A DNA stretch of 64,000 bases. Source: Neisseria yangbaofengii. Lineage in GTDB: Bacteria; Pseudomonadota; Gammaproteobacteria; Burkholderiales; Neisseriaceae. The stretch lies in the NCBI RefSeq assembly GCF_014898075.1, contig NZ_CP062976.1:1-64000 (forward strand). Direction: 5' to 3'. A model generated the notes under the pieces. The model was not told the origin of the DNA and searched no databases. It saw only the letters and a list, made by a program, of their open reading frames with translations. Shown here one piece after another: positions 55,696 through 62,924 of the stretch. The stretch's first letter is position 1, and the number at the start of each line of letters is the position of its first letter. Made by a program: the position numbers and the translations under genes.

Positions 55696-56193
55696 ATGCA
55701 TAAAAGCCATATGCTAGGTGGGTTTACATTAGTTGAATTGATGGTTGTGTTGGTTATCATAGGGGTGTTATCAGCATTTGCGCTACCAATTTATCAAAAT
55801 TATGTTGGAAAAGCTCAATTGGCGCGTATTGTGTATGAATTGTCAAGTACTAAAGCATCTATTGAGACCATTTTATCTAATGGTGGTTTTCCTACTGTAG
55901 ATGCTGCGCAAAATGGCACTCCATACTCTGATCATGGAGGTATTTATGAGTACATAGGAATTCAAGGTAATAATCCTGTGTCTAACATTATTAGTTTAGC
56001 TACTATTAAATCTGCTGATGGCAGTTTTGGCGGAATTGAGGCAGTTGTTGGTGGGGATGTTAGCGCGATATTAACAGGTACAACAATTGAATTATTGCGC
56101 AATCCTTCAGGCCTTTGGAGCTGTGAAATTAGAATCTTAAATAAAGTTGATAAAAGTGATTTTAGTATTAGTGGCTGCAAAATTGTTGATTAA
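55696..56193 (+). CDS. Second type IV pilin-like protein
   Basis: 165 residues. Leader MHKSHMLGG and mature FTLVELMVVLVIIGVLSAFAL with Glu5 show it is a prepilin. The C-terminal loop is closed by two cysteines (WSCEIRI and SGCKIVD). The body differs from the upstream pilin and is AT-rich. There is a terminator between them, so it needs read-through or its own promoter. It could be an alternative major pilin or a minor pilin. Confidence 0.85.
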   Translation: MHKSHMLGGFTLVELMVVLVIIGVLSAFALPIYQNYVGKAQLARIVYELSSTKASIETILSNGGFPTVDAAQNGTPYSDHGGIYEYIGIQGNNPVSNIISLATIKSADGSFGGIEAVVGGDVSAILTGTTIELLRNPSGLWSCEIRILNKVDKSDFSISGCKIVD

Positions 56194-56264
56194 GTAACAA
56201 ATTGGTTAAAATGTTATTTAAATATATCTATGGATGGATTCATATCATTTTGTTTATTTTAAAT

Positions 56265-56423
56265 GAGGCTGTCTTAGATAACTGGGAAAATCACCCTTAG
56301 GGTAGAATCCTTCCTATGAGAAAAAGCTGCTTAAGCTGGTTAACCATAGTCGAATAAAATCTCAAATTTCCATTTTAAAACAACTGGTAAAACAGGGGTG
56401 TTCTAGTTATCTAGGATCGTCCC
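56265..56423. mobile_element. IS1016-like miniature element with 8-bp target duplication
   Basis: 159 bp with inverted ends GAGGCTGTCTTAGATAACT and GGGACGATCCTAGATAACT (from the right), typical of IS1016/IS1595-family elements. TTTTAAAT is duplicated on both sides (56257-56264, 56424-56431). An internal MRKSCLSWL looks like the start of an IS1016 transposase that is otherwise deleted. Confidence 0.85.
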
Positions 56424-56481
56424 TTTTAAATTAATTAGAATCAAATCTAAAGTAGATTAGATAATCATGAAATTACATTAA

Positions 56482-56509
56482 AGGCCGTCTGAAAATTTTC
56501 AGACGGCCT
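56482..56509. terminator. DUS-pair terminator
   Basis: Perfect inverted DUS with a 4-nt loop, downstream of ubiM on the minus strand. Confidence 0.78.
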
Positions 56510-56542
56510 TTATTATTATCTACTGCTCAGCTATTTAATTTC

Positions 56543-57727
56543 TTAACCGGTCAACTGCTTAGTAATCAGCTTCTTAATCGGCGGGAAATTATTGCTGGCG
56601 CGCAACACCAGGCCGCGTAGAATTTTGGCCGGAGCGGTTTCATTGGTGAAAAGTTTCAACAACATATTGGTGCCATGGTAAATCGGATGGGCATGCAGCA
56701 TGTGTTTGCTGTTGTATTTTTCCAGCAGAGTGTTTGAGCCGATGTCTTGGCCGCGTTGCTCGGCTTCCAAAATCAGTTTGGCTAAAATATCGGCACTGGA
56801 TAAGCCTAAGTTGAAGCCGTGTGCGGTAACGGGATGCATACCAACGGCGGCATCGCCGATCAAGGCGCTGCGTTTGCCGTAGAAACGTTGGGCAATCATG
56901 CCGACTAAAGGATAATTATGGAAAGTGCTGACCACTTCCATATCGCCCAATCGGCCTTTTAATTGGGCTTTGACCATAGCGGCCAATTCTTCATTGCTCA
57001 AGGCTTTGACGGAATCGGTTTTATCGGCATCAACGGTGATGACGGTATTGGTGATATGTTCTTCCAGCGGCAACAGGGCGATGGTGCGGCCATAGTGGAA
57101 GCATTCATAGGCCGTGTGGTCGTTGGAAAGGGTATGTTTCATGCGGCCGACAAACATGGTGCGGCTGTAATCGTGCATATCGGATGAAATGCCCAATTGG
57201 CGGCGGGTCTGTGAGAAACGGCTGTCGGCGGCCAAAAGCAGGCGTGCGGTCAGGATGTTACCGTTTTCGATAATAACTTGCGCTTCTTGATCGGATATTT
57301 TCACATCTTTGACATTAGAGTCGGTCAGAATGGTCACGTTGTCGAGTGTGGCCACTACTTCATACGCAGCTTTGCGGATGTTGTGGTTGGAAACCAAGTA
57401 GCCTAAGCAGTCGGCCGGTTCGCCGCGTGCTTGGGCGGGTTGCGGGAAGTGCAGTTGGTAATCGGATTGGCCGTTTAATACTTTGGCATCGCGTAACGGA
57501 TAAATTTCGTCTGCGGGAATGCGTTGCCACATGCCTAAGCGTTGCATGATTTCGCGGGAAAGGTGGGTAAGCGCGATCTCTCGGCCGTCGTATGGCGGAT
57601 TTTGCAACACAGCGAGCGGGTTGCGTTCGATAAGGGTCACTTTTAAACCGCTGCCTGCCAGTTCTGCGGCAAAGCTGAGGCCGGCCGGGCCTGCGCCGAC
57701 GACGAGAATATCGCTGTGTAAGTTCAT
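56543..57727 (-). CDS. ubiM: Ubiquinone ring hydroxylase UbiM
   Basis: 394 residues of the UbiH/UbiF flavoprotein monooxygenase family. FAD motifs: DILVVGAGPAGLSFAAELA (N-terminal Rossmann), and LIGDAAVGMHPVTAHGFNLG (GD motif). Neisseria has UbiM instead of the usual set of UbiH, UbiI and UbiF; it hydroxylates the quinone ring in ubiquinone synthesis. It works in the same pathway as ispB (side chain) and ubiB, both in this window. Confidence 0.88.
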   Translation of the reverse strand: MNLHSDILVVGAGPAGLSFAAELAGSGLKVTLIERNPLAVLQNPPYDGREIALTHLSREIMQRLGMWQRIPADEIYPLRDAKVLNGQSDYQLHFPQPAQARGEPADCLGYLVSNHNIRKAAYEVVATLDNVTILTDSNVKDVKISDQEAQVIIENGNILTARLLLAADSRFSQTRRQLGISSDMHDYSRTMFVGRMKHTLSNDHTAYECFHYGRTIALLPLEEHITNTVITVDADKTDSVKALSNEELAAMVKAQLKGRLGDMEVVSTFHNYPLVGMIAQRFYGKRSALIGDAAVGMHPVTAHGFNLGLSSADILAKLILEAEQRGQDIGSNTLLEKYNSKHMLHAHPIYHGTNMLLKLFTNETAPAKILRGLVLRASNNFPPIKKLITKQLTG

Positions 57728-58021
57728 GGAGGTATCCTTTATTGTAATGGCGTAATGGCTGTGGATTATTTTCAGACGGCCTTAAGTGTACTGTTTTTTG
57801 GCGGTTGATGGGTAATCCGGAATAATTGGCAAATTATAGCAAAATTGCTTATAGAATAAAGCAAAGATTCATTCGGTATGCAAGTTTTTACGTGGGCTTT
57901 AATGTATATCAAGTGCCCGTATTTAAGATAGGGGAGAAAGGCCGGAATACCTGATCGAATAGGGAGAGGGTTAATATAAATTAACGCGGTGAGAGGTAGT
58001 AAGAAAATGAGGGTAAGAAAA
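57728..58021. other. Gene-free region between ubiM and rpmA
   Basis: About 290 bases with one unpaired DUS (57771-57782) and AT-rich DNA. No gene is seen. The ubiM promoter should be here; none is convincing. Confidence 0.4.
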
Positions 58022-58050
58022 AAACCGCTTCTTAAAACAAGAAGCGGTTT
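58022..58050. terminator. Terminator of rplU-rpmA
   Basis: Perfect 12-bp stem AAACCGCTTCTT / AAGAAGCGGTTT with a 5-nt loop, followed by T-rich DNA on the minus strand. Confidence 0.85.
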
Positions 58051-58062
58051 AATTTGAGCGGA

Positions 58063-58335
58063 TTACTCTTCAGAACCGGTGTAAGGGCGAACGCTTACGG
58101 TTTTACGGTTTAACGCGCCTTTGGTTTTGAATTCTACGTAACCGTCAACTTTAGCGAACAAAGTGTGGTCTTTGCCCATGCCTACGTTGTCGCCGGCGTG
58201 AAATTTAGTGCCGCGTTGACGAACGATGATAGAGCCTGCCGGAATCAGTTCGCTGCCGAAGGCTTTTACGCCCAATCGTTTGGCTTCTGAATCGCGACCG
58301 TTGCGGGTGCTGCCGCCTGCTTTTTTACTTGCCAT
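58063..58335 (-). CDS. rpmA: 50S ribosomal protein L27
   Basis: 90 residues, normal for L27, which sits near the peptidyl transferase centre. [20 protein letters not shown] and [15 protein letters not shown] are the family signature. It follows rplU by 27 bases with AAGGAG upstream. Confidence 0.97.
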   Translation of the reverse strand: MASKKAGGSTRNGRDSEAKRLGVKAFGSELIPAGSIIVRQRGTKFHAGDNVGMGKDHTLFAKVDGYVEFKTKGALNRKTVSVRPYTGSEE

Positions 58336-58362
58336 GTTAAATACTCCTTAGCTTGTGTTAAA

Positions 58363-58671
58363 TCAGGCGATTGCCACGATTTCGATTTGGGTGAAATTTT
58401 GACGGTGGCCTTGGCGCTTTTGGTAGTGTTTGCGGCGGCGCATTTTGAAAATGCGGACTTTTTCGCCGCGGCCGTGGGCCACTACTTTGGCGGTTACTTT
58501 TGCGCCCTCGATAAAAGGTGCGCCTACTTTTACAGATTCGCCGTCAGCAATCATCAAAACTTCGTTCAGTTCGATTTGGCTGTCGAGTTCGGCTGGTATC
58601 TGTTCTACTTTCAATTTTTCGCCAACGGTAACTTTGTATTGTTTACCGCCGGTTTTTACGACCGCGTACAT
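58363..58671 (-). CDS. rplU: 50S ribosomal protein L21
   Basis: 102 residues. [14 protein letters not shown] and [19 protein letters not shown] are characteristic. The start at 58671 is the family start; a longer frame runs through the leader hairpin. It is first in rplU-rpmA. Confidence 0.97.
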   Translation of the reverse strand: MYAVVKTGGKQYKVTVGEKLKVEQIPAELDSQIELNEVLMIADGESVKVGAPFIEGAKVTAKVVAHGRGEKVRIFKMRRRKHYQKRQGHRQNFTQIEIVAIA

Positions 58672-58702
58672 ACTCAACTCCATGAGAATTTTGGTTAAAT
58701 CA

Positions 58703-58757
58703 TTCGCACCCCATGTGCGAAACATTGAATTCTATGCATATTTTGCTGTTTTGTCAA
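58703..58757 (-). promoter_or_regulatory. rplU promoter and leader hairpin
   Basis: On the minus strand TTGACA (58752-58757), a 17-nt spacer and TAGAAT (58729-58734) form a near-consensus promoter. The short leader then has a perfect 7-bp hairpin TTCGCAC / GTGCGAA (58703-58721), which may serve in feedback control by a ribosomal protein. Confidence 0.75.
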
Positions 58758-58814
58758 AGTTTATTTCTGTTGTGATGAAAATGCCGTCTGAAAGGTGTGT
58801 CAAACGGTCTTTAC

Positions 58815-58823
58815 TGCTATAAT
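58815..58823 (+). promoter_or_regulatory. Extended -10 promoter of ispB
   Basis: TGCTATAAT directly after a degenerate DUS-like CAAACGGTCT, 69 bases before ispB; no -35 is obvious. Confidence 0.55.
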
Positions 58824-58891
58824 CGCGCGCTGGATTATGATATTTTTATGCAATACTCTCTTTTAATAATAATTTTCTAGAAATTCCGGTC

Positions 58892-59866
58892 ATGCTCGAA
58901 AATCTGCCTTATTTCCAACGTCATCTGCCTGACGATTTAGCTAAAGTCAATGTTGTGATTAATCAAGCCGTTCAGTCGGATGTGGCGCTGATTTCCCAAA
59001 TCGGCAACTATATCATCAGTGCCGGCGGCAAGCGGTTGCGTCCGATTATCACCATTTTGGCGGGCAAGGCCGTGGGTTATGATGATGAGAAACTTTATTC
59101 GCTGGCGGCGATGGTGGAATTTATTCACACATCGACGCTGCTGCATGACGATGTGGTGGACGAGAGTGGTTTGCGCCGTGGCCGAAAAACCGCGAATAAT
59201 TTGTTTGGCAATGCGGCAGCGGTGTTGGTGGGCGATTTTTTATATACCCGCGCATTTCAGTTGATGGTCGGCTCGGGCAGCATGAAGATTTTGGAAGTAA
59301 TGGCAGACGCGACTAACATCATTGCCGAAGGCGAAGTGATGCAGCTGATGAATATCGGCAACACCGATATTACCGAAGCCGAATATGTGCAGGTCATTCA
59401 ATACAAAACCGCCAAGCTGTTTGAAGCTGCCGCGCAAGTCGGTGCGATTTTGGGTAAAGCCACTCTGGAACAAGAGCAAGCGTTGAAAGATTACGGCATG
59501 TATGTCGGTACTGCTTTCCAAATCATTGATGATGTGCTGGATTATTCGGGTGAAACCGAAGAAATCGGTAAAAACGTCGGTGATGATTTGGCCGAAGGTA
59601 AACCGACCTTGCCGCTGATTTATCTGATGCGTAATGGTTCGGAACAAGCGGTGAATGATGTTCGCCATGCTTTGGAAAATGCCGATCGCAGCTATTTTGA
59701 GAAGATTCATCATCATGTGGTCAATTCAGAGGCTTTGTCTTATTCGGTAAGCGAGGCGCGTAAGGCAGTTGGAAAAGCGATTGCGTGTTTGGGTGCTTTG
59801 CCGCAAAGTGAAATTACCGAAGCCATGCGCCAGCTTGCCGAAGAATCGTTGGCGCGCTTGTCTTAA
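58892..59866 (+). CDS. ispB: Octaprenyl diphosphate synthase
   Basis: 324 residues. It extends farnesyl diphosphate to the C40 side chain of ubiquinone. The two aspartate-rich motifs are [15 protein letters not shown] (first) and [11 protein letters not shown] (second); GKRLRP is the substrate Lys/Arg motif. It is divergent from rplU, a conserved arrangement in proteobacteria. Confidence 0.94.
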   Translation: MLENLPYFQRHLPDDLAKVNVVINQAVQSDVALISQIGNYIISAGGKRLRPIITILAGKAVGYDDEKLYSLAAMVEFIHTSTLLHDDVVDESGLRRGRKTANNLFGNAAAVLVGDFLYTRAFQLMVGSGSMKILEVMADATNIIAEGEVMQLMNIGNTDITEAEYVQVIQYKTAKLFEAAAQVGAILGKATLEQEQALKDYGMYVGTAFQIIDDVLDYSGETEEIGKNVGDDLAEGKPTLPLIYLMRNGSEQAVNDVRHALENADRSYFEKIHHHVVNSEALSYSVSEARKAVGKAIACLGALPQSEITEAMRQLAEESLARLS

Positions 59867-59877
59867 AAGAGCGTGAC

Positions 59878-60324
59878 ATGAATTTCAGTTTTATTCCGCT
59901 TTTCTTGGTGGCGCTGATTTTACTGGGTGTCTTGAGCAACAATAATTCGATTACGATTTCCGCGATTGCCTTGTTATTGATGCAGCAAACAGCCTTGGCA
60001 AAATACATTCCTTTAGCGGAAAAATACGGCTTGGGCGTCGGTATTGTTTTTCTGACTATCGGCGTATTAAGCCCCTTGGTTTCGGGTAAAGTGCAGCTGC
60101 CTAACCTTGCGGCATTTGTGAATTTCAAAATGTTGGCTGCGGTAGCTGTCGGTATTTTTGTGGCGTGGATTGCCGGACACGGTGTGCCTTTGATGAGCAG
60201 CCAGCCTATCTTGGTGACCGGCTTGTTAATCGGTACGATTGCCGGTGTCGCTTTTTTCGGCGGTATTCCCGTTGGACCGCTGATTGCTGCAGGGATATTG
60301 TCGTTTATCGTCGGAAAAGTTTAG
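59878..60324 (+). CDS. DUF441 family membrane protein
   Basis: 148 residues with four membrane helices. The YeaL/DUF441 family has no assigned function. [18 protein letters not shown] and [17 protein letters not shown] are typical. It lies 11 bases after ispB and is likely in its transcription unit. Confidence 0.85.
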   Translation: MNFSFIPLFLVALILLGVLSNNNSITISAIALLLMQQTALAKYIPLAEKYGLGVGIVFLTIGVLSPLVSGKVQLPNLAAFVNFKMLAAVAVGIFVAWIAGHGVPLMSSQPILVTGLLIGTIAGVAFFGGIPVGPLIAAGILSFIVGKV

Positions 60325-60328
60325 TGCA

Positions 60329-60403
60329 CTCGCCATAGTTCAACGGATAGAACGTATGCCTCCTAAGCATAAAATACAGGTTCGATTCCTGTTGGCGAGG
60401 CCA
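60329..60403 (+). tRNA. tRNA-Arg(CCT)
   Basis: 75 nt including an encoded CCA. Acceptor CTCGCCA / TGGCGAG, anticodon stem TATGC / GCATA with loop CTCCTAA (CCT), T-arm ACAGGTTCGATTCCTGT. It reads AGG codons and begins 4 bases after the DUF441 stop codon. Confidence 0.95.
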
Positions 60404-60412
60404 ATAATATCA

Positions 60413-60440
60413 ATGCCGTCTGAAAAGCTTCAGACGGCAT
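60413..60440. terminator. AT-dialect DUS terminator after tRNA-Arg
   Basis: ATGCCGTCTGAA / TTCAGACGGCAT, 4-nt loop. A second hairpin with an altered arm (AGGCCGCCTGAA, 60462-60489) follows, next to the yhhQ stop. Confidence 0.78.
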
Positions 60441-60492
60441 TGTTGTTTTTAAAGATGAAAGAGGCCGCCTGAAAGTTTCAGACGGCCCAACT

Positions 60493-61176
60493 TTATTCTG
60501 GTGTCACCGGCGTAGCGGAGCTATCGGCATGGTTTGGTTGTAAGGCGGTCAGTTTCTTGGTGAGGAAATTCAGAATCACACCGTAAGCAGGTAGGAAAAA
60601 CAGGGTACAGATGGCGAGTTTGAATAAATAATCAACAAAGGCAATGCCCGGCCAATGCTGTGCCATAAAGGCATCGTTGCTGGCATAGAAAGCGACGCTG
60701 AAGAAAATCAATGTATCTAATGCATTGCCGAGAATGGTCGATGCGGTTGGGGCGGCCCACCATGATTTCAGACGGCGTAAGCGGTTGAATACAAAAATGT
60801 CCATCATTTGGCCAAACGCATAGGCGGCAAAACTGGCTAGAGCGATTCGGCCGACAAAGGTGTTGAATGTGGCCAACGATGCCCAGTCTGTCCAACTTCC
60901 TTCGCTGAACAAAACGGAGAATACATAAGAGAGTAATAAAGCGGGGAACATCACCCGAAAAATAATCCGGCGCGCTAGATGTGAGCCGAAAATACGCACG
61001 GTCAAGTCGGTGGCTAAGAAGATAAACGGAAAGCTGAGTGCCCCCCAAGTGGAATGCACACCAAAAATTTCAAAGGGAAATTGCACCAGATAATTGCTGG
61101 AAGCGATAATGAGAATATGGAATAAAACGAGCCAAAACAGGGCTTTTTTCTGTTGGGCTTGGGTAAATTGATACAT
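60493..61176 (-). CDS. yhhQ: Queuosine precursor transporter YhhQ
   Basis: 227 residues, about six membrane helices, DUF165/VUT family. It imports preQ0 or preQ1 for queuosine salvage. WGALSFPFIFLATDLTVRIFG and the GNALDTLIFFSVAFYAS block with conserved Asp residues are the family core. The start at 61176 (MYQFTQAQQKKALFWL) is chosen; the frame upstream runs into a DUS. queF lies upstream on the same strand, across a repeat. Confidence 0.9.
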   Translation of the reverse strand: MYQFTQAQQKKALFWLVLFHILIIASSNYLVQFPFEIFGVHSTWGALSFPFIFLATDLTVRIFGSHLARRIIFRVMFPALLLSYVFSVLFSEGSWTDWASLATFNTFVGRIALASFAAYAFGQMMDIFVFNRLRRLKSWWAAPTASTILGNALDTLIFFSVAFYASNDAFMAQHWPGIAFVDYLFKLAICTLFFLPAYGVILNFLTKKLTALQPNHADSSATPVTPE

Positions 61177-61213
61177 GAATGGCTTTCGGAAACGGCTTTC
61201 AGACGGCCCGGGA

Positions 61214-61417
61214 TGTAGGAAATCACCGGATTCTTCACACTTTTTATGCACAACAGTTTTTATTTTTTGTCTGAATGATTGTTTCGGGATTTTTGAGCGT
61301 TATCAAGAACCATACGGCTTTGCCTTGTTTTTCGGCATTCTTGACAACACTCGAAAATCCTCAAATGGGTCTTCGGGCAAAAAAGAAAAAGTGTAAACAA
61401 CGCTAGGGTTTCCTACA
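61214..61417. repeat. DUS-associated 204-bp repeat, copy 4 (DUS on both sides)
   Basis: Same length as copies 1 and 2. Both termini (TGTAGGAAATC and GGTTTCCTACA) are four bases from a DUS (61198-61209 and 61422-61433), and the spacers GGGA / TCCC are complementary, so the inverted repeat runs continuously through the DUS for about 27 bp. The internal short ORF is again open. Confidence 0.82.
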
Positions 61418-61459
61418 TCCCAGGCCGTCTGAAAAAACGATTTGATTTTAAAAATGGAT

Positions 61460-61933
61460 TTAGTGCATGTCGTGTTCGAAGAGACGTTTTCGTGCCAGGC
61501 TTTCGAACTCGGTACCGGCTTTGCCGTAGTTGGCAAAAGGATGAATGGCAATGCCGCCGCGCGGGGTGAAATCGCCATAGACTTCGATATATTTCGGATC
61601 CATCAGCGCAATCAGGTCTTTCATGATGGTATTGACGCAGTCTTCATGAAAATCACCGTGATTACGGAAGCTAAATAAATAGAGTTTCAGCGATTTGCTT
61701 TCCACCATTTTAATATGTGGAATATAGCGGATATAGATGGTGGCGAAATCCGGCTGGCCGGTCATCGGGCACAGGCTGGTGAATTCCGGACAGATAAATT
61801 TGACGAAATAATCGTTTCCGGGGTGTTTGTTGTCGAATGCTTCTAAGATATTGGGAGCGTATTCGGTGGGGTATTGGGTGCGTTGGTTGCCCAATAGAGA
61901 AATACCGTTTAGCTCTTCGGTGTTACGGGACAT
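61460..61933 (-). CDS. queF: NADPH-dependent 7-cyano-7-deazaguanine reductase QueF
   Basis: 157 residues, the short (type I) QueF. It reduces preQ0 to preQ1 with NADPH. The catalytic Cys is in [39 protein letters not shown] is the QueF motif and NADPH site. It is preceded by a preQ1-I riboswitch. Confidence 0.94.
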   Translation of the reverse strand: MSRNTEELNGISLLGNQRTQYPTEYAPNILEAFDNKHPGNDYFVKFICPEFTSLCPMTGQPDFATIYIRYIPHIKMVESKSLKLYLFSFRNHGDFHEDCVNTIMKDLIALMDPKYIEVYGDFTPRGGIAIHPFANYGKAGTEFESLARKRLFEHDMH

Positions 61934-61941
61934 TTTTGATT

Positions 61942-61978
61942 TCCTTAGTTTTTTAATGTGGGAGGTTTTCGAACCACG
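61942..61978 (-). promoter_or_regulatory. preQ1-I riboswitch upstream of queF
   Basis: Read on the minus strand: P1 GTGG / CCAC (61974-61977 and 61958-61961), loop TTCGAAAACCTCC, A-rich stretch and AACTAAGGA at the end (61942-61950). The AAGGA is the ribosome-binding site, 8 bases from the queF ATG. Same architecture as the one before queC, with a different stem sequence, which supports a real structure. Confidence 0.85.
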
Positions 61979-62318
61979 TAACCGTTTATTTTAATATAAA
62001 AATTTGTTTCTGTGGGGATTTAACTTCAAGTTGGCAGGGGAAAATGATGAAATAGTGGCACGTTCAATGAACTAAATATACTGATTGTGCTTCTAAACCA
62101 GAGCGTTTATATGGCAATTATGTTTCTTGAGGGATAGTGTTTTGTGTCATAGTCATGAATTTAAAATAAGATTATCGGTTATTATCGCAGCTAATCAGAT
62201 GCAATATGCATAATGTGACCCGTTTGTAATTTGGGTAAACCGATTATCAGATTTTCATCGGAAAAATAATCAGCTGAATTAATATAGTGTTGGAAAGTAA
62301 GTATCTGCATATTGGGTA

Positions 62319-62340
62319 AATGAATATGTCATTATTCATT
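62319..62340. promoter_or_regulatory. Candidate MarR-family operator
   Basis: AATGAAT-N8-ATTCATT, a perfect inverted repeat 46 bases before the regulator gene. The rest of 61979-62386 is AT-rich, with a looser inverted repeat (GATTATCGGTT near 62168, AACCGATTATC near 62237), and no gene. Confidence 0.5.
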
Positions 62341-62386
62341 CTGCTTTATTCAAAACAAATTAGCCATCTGAATAAGAGAACATACA

Positions 62387-62881
62387 ATGGGTTTTTCACA
62401 AGTTGAATTAGTTAATGCGTTGTGCTTGTTGTCAGGCCGACTGCCTGAATTTTCCGAGCATCAAACCCAAGCCGGAAGATTGCTGCGTGTTGTGACCGAG
62501 CGTTTAAGCAGCCATTTGAACGAGAGCTTGAAAGTTTTCGGTATTAATGAAAATTTATGGTTTGCCATGATGGCGATTTATGTCAGCCCGAATAGCGAAA
62601 TTTTGCCGTCGCGTTTGAGCGATTTGATGGATTTGACCCGTACCAGCGCAACCCGTTTGTCGGATGAAATGGTGGAGCGCGGTTGGGTGGAGCGCCACAT
62701 CAATCAGCAAGACCGTCGTCAGATTGTGTTAAAATTGACCGCTGAAGGCGAATTGTTTATCCAGAAAGTTTGGCCGCAAATTTCAAGCAAAAGCGGAGAA
62801 GCTTGGCAGGATTACACTAATGATGATTATGTGCAGCTGCAATATCTGCTGACCAAGCTGTTAAACCGTTTGGATGGTTGA
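62387..62881 (+). CDS. MarR family regulator (EmrR-like)
   Basis: 164 residues with a winged helix: INENLWFAMMAIY, LPSRLSDLMDLTRTSATRLSDEMVERGWVER (recognition helix) and the wing DRRQIVLKLTAEG. It lies 43 bases before an efflux outer-membrane gene, the layout of emr/far-type multidrug operons in which MarR proteins repress and are released by the drug. Confidence 0.87.
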   Translation: MGFSQVELVNALCLLSGRLPEFSEHQTQAGRLLRVVTERLSSHLNESLKVFGINENLWFAMMAIYVSPNSEILPSRLSDLMDLTRTSATRLSDEMVERGWVERHINQQDRRQIVLKLTAEGELFIQKVWPQISSKSGEAWQDYTNDDYVQLQYLLTKLLNRLDG

Positions 62882-62924
62882 TGTGTCACGCTGACGGCTG
62901 CGAGACATGATAATGGAGTCGTTC

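Noticed and set aside
55129-56193. A pilE/pilS antigenic variation locus
   Set aside because: The second gene is a complete prepilin with its own leader, not a 5'-truncated silent cassette, and no cassette array is seen.
62041-62056. TGGCACGTTCAATGA as another sigma-54 promoter
   Set aside because: The -24 half matches but the -12 GC is missing, and no gene starts close by in a suitable position.
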